Assembly (NCBI GenBank): GCA_963210315.1
Contig: OY723292.1
Span: 558,001-622,000, forward strand
Reading direction: 5' to 3'
Length of the DNA stretch: 64,000 bases
DNA from: Rhynchopus euleeides
Lineage: Eukaryota > Euglenozoa > Diplonemea > Diplonemida > Diplonemidae
The position numbers were made by a program, and so were the translations under genes. Below are positions 59,610-64,000 of the stretch, piece by piece; the first letter of the stretch is position 1, and the number at the start of each line of letters is the position of its first letter. The notes beneath the pieces were generated by a model. That model was not told the origin of the DNA. It did not search any database and saw only the letters and a program-made list of their open reading frames with translations.

Positions 59610-60145
59610 TGGTGCGGGGTTGTGTGCTTTGCGCGTGTTGACCTATGCGGTAGTGGTGATGGCGGCGGAAGGAGGCAAAATGCCGTGGCGGTCAGGCTGC
59701 TGCACTCCGGGTTGGCTGCGACCGGCCTCGGGTGCCCAGAGGGAATGGTACCCCGCCCCTCGAGGGCAGCAGGGGTATTCCTAACGTTCCAGGGTCGGGG
59801 GAAAACTGGGTCGATGGGGGGAAAAGGGGGGGAGCTGGGCAAAGCCTGTCAAAAAGGCCAGGCTTGCTCCGTATTCCTTGAAAAATAGCCGAAATCCCGG
59901 AAATGTATTCGGAAAGAGGCACGCGCGTTCCATATCTGTGACTAGCGCCAGCGAGAAAAAAAAGCAATTTATTAATCGCCAACTCGCGATCAGGCGTTCA
60001 GGCAGAAACTATTGCGGGCCGATACTTCATCAGCGTTTAGGTCAACGGTGCTAGATCACCGAAGAACAGAGCGGATTTCAATGTCAGAGCAGATCTCAAC
60101 TTCAACCACCCGGTGCTAGATCACCGAGGACAGAGCGGACCCCCC
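59610..60145. other. 5' flank of WD40 paralogue 3 and left end of the third YR element
   Basis: Holds the second copy of a 53-bp dispersed repeat (59858-59910; first at 11963-12015) and a 17-bp direct repeat CGGTGCTAGATCACCGA at 60046 and 60111, just before the gag-like start. Confidence 0.55.
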
Positions 60146-61209
60146 ATGTCGGACATGCAACCCCATGACATGGACTGGTTGGGGGTGCCGGTAGTGACGG
60201 GGTACGGGGATCCGGAAGTGGCAGTGGACACCTGCGTGTTCACACCACACTGCCAGGCGGAACACACCTCGCGGGGAAGGGGCCATTGCAGCACTTGCGG
60301 GCGGGCGGCTTGTAAGACCTGCATCCGGTCTTTCCTCCCGAACAACGTGCCCGGGGATTTTGTGCGAGGTTTGGGGGAACCGACATGGGTGTGCCCGATG
60401 TGCGCGATGGAACGGCATCGCGACAACCCGCCGGGGGACACTCGGGACCCCGATTCCCTGTCCTTCTCGGAGGACCCCCACGACGCGTCGCTGGGGGTGT
60501 CGGACGACGAGTCATCGCTGAGGCAGCCGGGAGTCGACACACAGGGGGAACTGCGCGCGACGATCGCCGCTTTGGCAAAGCGGGTGGACACGCTAGAGCG
60601 CGAGAAGCCCCCCCTCCTCTTGCGGATCCAGCAACTGGAGGTTGAGACTAAGAATCTCAAGAAGCAGCTGGGGGCCACCCTGACACCGGAGTTCTCGCCT
60701 CACACAGTGGGGACATGGCGGGACCTGGAGGTGCCCGCTATCCGGGAGAAGATCCGGGACAGATGCAGGAAGGCCTTTAGGGAAGACGCCCTGCCCGTGA
60801 ACATCGAGGACGCAAAGCGTATGAGTCCGACGTCGCCCAGTATCTCAGCACGCTGACGAACACACTGGACCTCATCACCGACGGCGAACCCCCAAAAGAG
60901 AGCATCATCCGCATGCTGCACTCCAACATCAACCAGCTGACAGGGATAACGCAGTTGGGGCTGTACGGCCCGAAGCACCGGAGGGAGTACGTGGCGAGGG
61001 CTGAAATCATCGCGCCAAAGGATTTCTCGGAGACAGCCCAGCGGCGCCTGCTGAAAGGAGTGGCGGAGGAGGCAAAGAAGGAGGGGGAGTCCCGCGGACG
61101 GGATGGGAACAGGAGGGACCGTGACTACCAAAGCACACGCCAGCATAGGTCCGCCCCGGCACAGCCGCGACAGGAAGCAGGCAGCACCACCTACGACTCG
61201 CGATCGTGA
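60146..61209 (+). pseudogene. YR-3 gag-like protein with zinc-binding domain, frameshifted
   Basis: ATG 60146. The first part (to 60856) has a RING/FYVE-like cluster: CQAEH, GHCSTCGRAACKTC, VCPMCAMERH. A coiled coil (ELRATIAALAKRVDTLEREK) and a helical domain follow. At about 60830 the coding sense moves to another frame (ESDVAQYLSTLTNTLDLITD), continuing to 61209 with a basic Arg-rich tail. A one-base indel or programmed frameshift would explain it. A zinc domain is absent from the other two gag-like proteins. Confidence 0.6.
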
Positions 61210-61293
61210 CTGGGACAGGAAGGCGCCGGGCGGTAAGCCGGGAAAGGACCGGCAGTGACTGGCCTGAGGCCGGCCCATCCGCCTCCCGCACCG

Positions 61294-62193
61294 ATGCAGC
61301 GGGAAGCAACAGAACCCCCCCTGACAACAACTCAGCGAGAGAAAATTTTAAATTCGGCAAGGCAGACACTGGCGGACTGCCTCTCGGAGTCATATTGGCG
61401 CAGCATCAGGAGCTGTTACAGACGGTACCGAAGGTTCAAGGAAAACTGGGAAAAGGCGGGGCGGGGGTGGATCTCCCACGACATGGCAATCATCCTCTGG
61501 ACGGCGAAACTCCGATGCATCGATTCGAGGACACGGAGCACAGCGCTGCAGTACACGGTCAACATCGAAGCGGTACTGAAGCGATACGAGGGGGTGCAGC
61601 TCGGGGTGAGCCAGGAACTCATGGATTACAGAAGGGGACTCAAGAAACAGGGTGCTTTGCGGGCCCAGCAGCAGAAGCCACCTGCAACGGCGGCGGAGGT
61701 GGAAGACATCATCGAAGCGGAGAGGCGGAGTTTAGTACAGCCGGCCATCTCAATCTGCTGGGCGGGGGCGGCGCGTCTGGCAGACGTGCGGGGGCTGTTG
61801 GCGAAGGAGGTGCGTATCCGGGCGTGCAACACAAAGGGGGACCCATGGAAGCTCGGTCGTTTCACGGGTCTGGAGTTGCCACCAAAACAGCTCGGATGTC
61901 TCCGCCGCCTGCTGTCATCCACAACGAGCCCTCTGCAGTGCTTTTTCGAGGGGGTGTCTTACAAGGTGGCGAGGGCGGTGAAACGCATCAACCCTGCTCT
62001 GACTCCGCATTCTCTACGTCGGGGAGCGATACATCATTTGGCCCTGCAGGGGACGCCGTTGGACGACATCCAAACACTGAGCAGACACGCGGCAAAGGAG
62101 GCCATGCTGAGGTACTGCCCGACAGCGGCACTGGAGCAGGTGTCACGCACAGCAGCCACGTCCCGAAAAATGCGCGGAACGGGGACACAGTGA
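61294..62193 (+). CDS. YR-3 tyrosine recombinase
   Basis: First ATG of the frame at 61294; about 299 residues, ending at 62193. Catalytic residues look complete: Arg in WAGAARLADVRGL, HxxR in PHSLRRGAIHHLA, His in LSRHAAKEA, and Tyr in MLRYCPTA. The N-terminal helical region (SESYWRSIRSCYRRYRRF) resembles a core-binding domain. It is the only intact gene of this element. Confidence 0.82.
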   Translation: MQREATEPPLTTTQREKILNSARQTLADCLSESYWRSIRSCYRRYRRFKENWEKAGRGWISHDMAIILWTAKLRCIDSRTRSTALQYTVNIEAVLKRYEGVQLGVSQELMDYRRGLKKQGALRAQQQKPPATAAEVEDIIEAERRSLVQPAISICWAGAARLADVRGLLAKEVRIRACNTKGDPWKLGRFTGLELPPKQLGCLRRLLSSTTSPLQCFFEGVSYKVARAVKRINPALTPHSLRRGAIHHLALQGTPLDDIQTLSRHAAKEAMLRYCPTAALEQVSRTAATSRKMRGTGTQ

Positions 62194-62199
62194 CCAATC

Positions 62200-63874
62200 A
62201 CCTTCTGCGGGCAAAGATCCCCTCGCTGTCCTGGCTACCTAGAATGAGAAAATACGTGAGGAACGGCAGCATTCCGCCGGAGGGGTCACAGGAGCAGGTC
62301 GATGCCTCGGGTCTGCATGACGACACGTTTGGGCCTGGCCTGGACACGCTGTACGACGACTGCTTCGCAGTGAGGGTATCATCTCGGAGGACGCGGCCCC
62401 CCGCCACAAGATCCACACCGGCGCCGGGCACGGACTACATCGCGCCGATCTGCAGCAGTTTCTTGAACCTCGACAGGCTGCGGGAGCTGGACACTACAGG
62501 GGAGCTTGACGGCGTCCTCGACATGATCACGGACCGCGGCATTCTACTCGAAGTTCATCCCGGGTGCCATCGAGCGGATTAACTCACAGCCCGACGCGTG
62601 CGACAAAATCTCAAGACATCTGCGGGCACACCTCAGCGCCTTGATCGGTTTCGAAGTCCTCGAGACCGCCCCGCAGAAGTTGGTGCTGCACGCATTCACA
62701 GTGTCGAAGAAGTCGGGGGGTTTGCGTTTCGTGCTGGATGGGCGACCACTCAACGCCCTCATGTCGCACCCGTTCGACATGCGCCTCCCTCCGATCACCG
62801 ACGTGATAGATCAAATTACATCGCACAGCTGGGCAGCACTGGCGGATGGGAAGAGCTGGTTCTACCAGTTCCCCGTGCACCCGGAGATCCGCGAATACTT
62901 CGGGGTGAACGTGGGAGACCGTCGAGGGGATTATGTCCGCACACGTCTGAAAGCGTTGTGCATGGGGTGGTCGTTCGCACCCTGCATCGCACACCGCTCC
63001 GCCCGGGTCCTCCTGCCACAGAAGAGGGGGCCACGTGGGTGGATAACTTCATTGTGTTGGGGGGGGGTCGGAGGAAGGGGTACAGAGTTCGTATGACGCT
63101 TTCCTCCACCGGTGCGCCGAAACCAACGCTGTGATGAACCTCGATGACCCAGACTACGGGCACCCGGTGCAGCGATTCACCTCGTTCGGGATCGCGTTCG
63201 ATCTGAGCAACCACCGCTACAGATCAGACGAATCATGGCTGGAGAAGTTCCTGTCGGGGACAGAGTTGAGGGCAGTTATCGGGGGGAAGCCCGCAACACC
63301 GAGAGAGATCTTCAAAGTCGTGGGGCTTGGTGTGGCCCACCTGTGTTTCCTCCCGTCAACCCTGACTTTCATGAAGGACATCGCAGCTGCCTCAGTCGAT
63401 GACCGGGGCGCGTGGGATCGCCAGGTGGCGATCCGGCCCTCAGTGCGAGCCGAGATCAAGATGCGCACTCACCGCATGCGGGCCAACTTTTGGGTACTTC
63501 GACCGCCGACGGACGCAGTAACAGTGTGGTCTGACGCATCATCGACGCGCTGGGGGGTTCTCATTGACACAGCCGCCCCGCTCGTGGCATACGAAGATTA
63601 CCAGGGGCCGAGCTCCGGGCACCACATATACCTGAAGGAGGCACACGCGGCGCGCCAGGCAGTACGCCTTACCGCCCTGCACTATACTAACAAGCGGGTA
63701 CGTCTGATGGTCGACAACCTACCCCTCGTGCACTCAATACAGCGGGGGCATTCGTCATCGTTCGTGGCAAACGAAATACTTGCGGATCTTTTCACGGTTG
63801 CACAGGGCGCCGAGCTCTGCATCGAATGCAGAACACTCAATGGGCTGGATATGGACAACTACTCTCTCGATTAG
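62200..63874 (+). pseudogene. YR-3 reverse transcriptase-RNase H, frameshifted
   Basis: RT signatures in pieces: LRFVLDGRPLNALMSHPFDM and GKSWFYQFPVHPEIREYF (62.7-62.9 kb), LKALCMGWSFAPCIAH (~62.95 kb), then after a frame change ATWVDNFIVLGG (~63.04 kb), where the YxDD box reads WVDN. After another change near the G-run at 63059-63066, a connection domain and RNase H follow: VWSDASSTRWGVL, KEAHAARQAV and LMVDNLPLVHSI, ending at 63874. Further frame changes lie at 62.35-62.58 kb. Not translatable as one protein. Confidence 0.75.
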
Positions 63875-64000
63875 CTTGAACTTGCCGTCGGTGGACCACC
63901 AGGAGGCAGTACTCTTGAGGGCGCTTCCCTCCTTCCATTGCAACGCCACGTGCGGCGCTCGTCGCTCTGGCTCCTGGTCGCCGGCCCCAGGTCGTGGAGC
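63875..64000. other. Window end, nothing recognised
   Basis: 126 bp after the RNase H stop. May be the 3' region of YR-3; no repeat to the element's left end is visible. Confidence 0.4.

Larger units (their letters stand above)
60046..63874 (+). mobile_element. YR-3: third YR retroelement, decayed, boundaries incomplete
   Basis: Plus-strand order gag-like, YR, RT, RNase H, as in YR-1 and YR-2. Several frameshifts in gag and RT, and an altered RT active site, indicate a degraded copy. Left boundary is uncertain (direct repeats at 60046 and 60111). The right terminal repeats are not recognised and may lie beyond the window. No (GGGGT)n flank is visible, so its target differs or has been lost. 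Confidence 0.7.

Overview
The window reads as a GC-rich, intron-poor nuclear genome of a protist. Open frames of up to 1,852 codons run without introns, one gene has two short GT-AG introns, several products are secreted multidomain proteins of eukaryotic type, and simple repeats and transposable elements are abundant. All confidently called host genes lie on the minus strand, and several have a C- or T-rich tract plus AG 8-35 bases before the ATG. Together with tyrosine-recombinase retroelements sitting in G-rich repeats (as TATE elements do in trypanosomatids), this suggests a euglenozoan, perhaps a diplonemid. That assignment is inference; no rRNA, tRNA or spliced-leader gene was recognised.

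Layout. 1-5.5 kb: a minus-strand ubiquitin-like/DUF4116 gene whose 25-residue repeat array is interrupted by three near-identical 850-bp inserts; removing them restores one reading frame. 6.2-8.3 kb: a plus-strand coiled-coil frame and a secreted ThuA-like protein. 8.3-13.5 kb: non-coding, microsatellites and dispersed repeats. 13.5-19.1 kb: one 1,852-residue frame joining a ubiquitin-specific protease to a DDE transposase, with a 41-bp minisatellite of about 51 copies just upstream (19.4-21.5 kb). 21.5-25.6 kb: dispersed hairpin repeats and AT-rich islands. 25.6-28.7 kb: a secreted copper-radical oxidase with three PA14 domains.

30.0-42.5 kb is a composite (GGGGT)n tract. Into it have gone two complete tyrosine-recombinase (YR) retrotransposons with split direct repeats (YR-1 30102-35218, YR-2 36906-41965) and two solo terminal-repeat blocks, one of them broken by a piggyBac-like TTAA element. 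42.6-49.1 kb: a membrane protein with a degenerate class III cyclase domain, a three-exon gene, and a low-complexity protein. 50.1-59.6 kb: three tandem secreted WD40-like beta-propeller paralogues with homogenised C-terminal halves, and a WD40 pseudogene. 60-64 kb: a third, frameshifted YR retroelement on the plus strand.

The strongest candidates for something undescribed are the (GGGGT)n landing pad for YR retroelements with gag-YR-RT-RNase H order, the ubiquitin-protease/transposase fusion beside its minisatellite, and the DUF4116 array with excisable 850-bp inserts.
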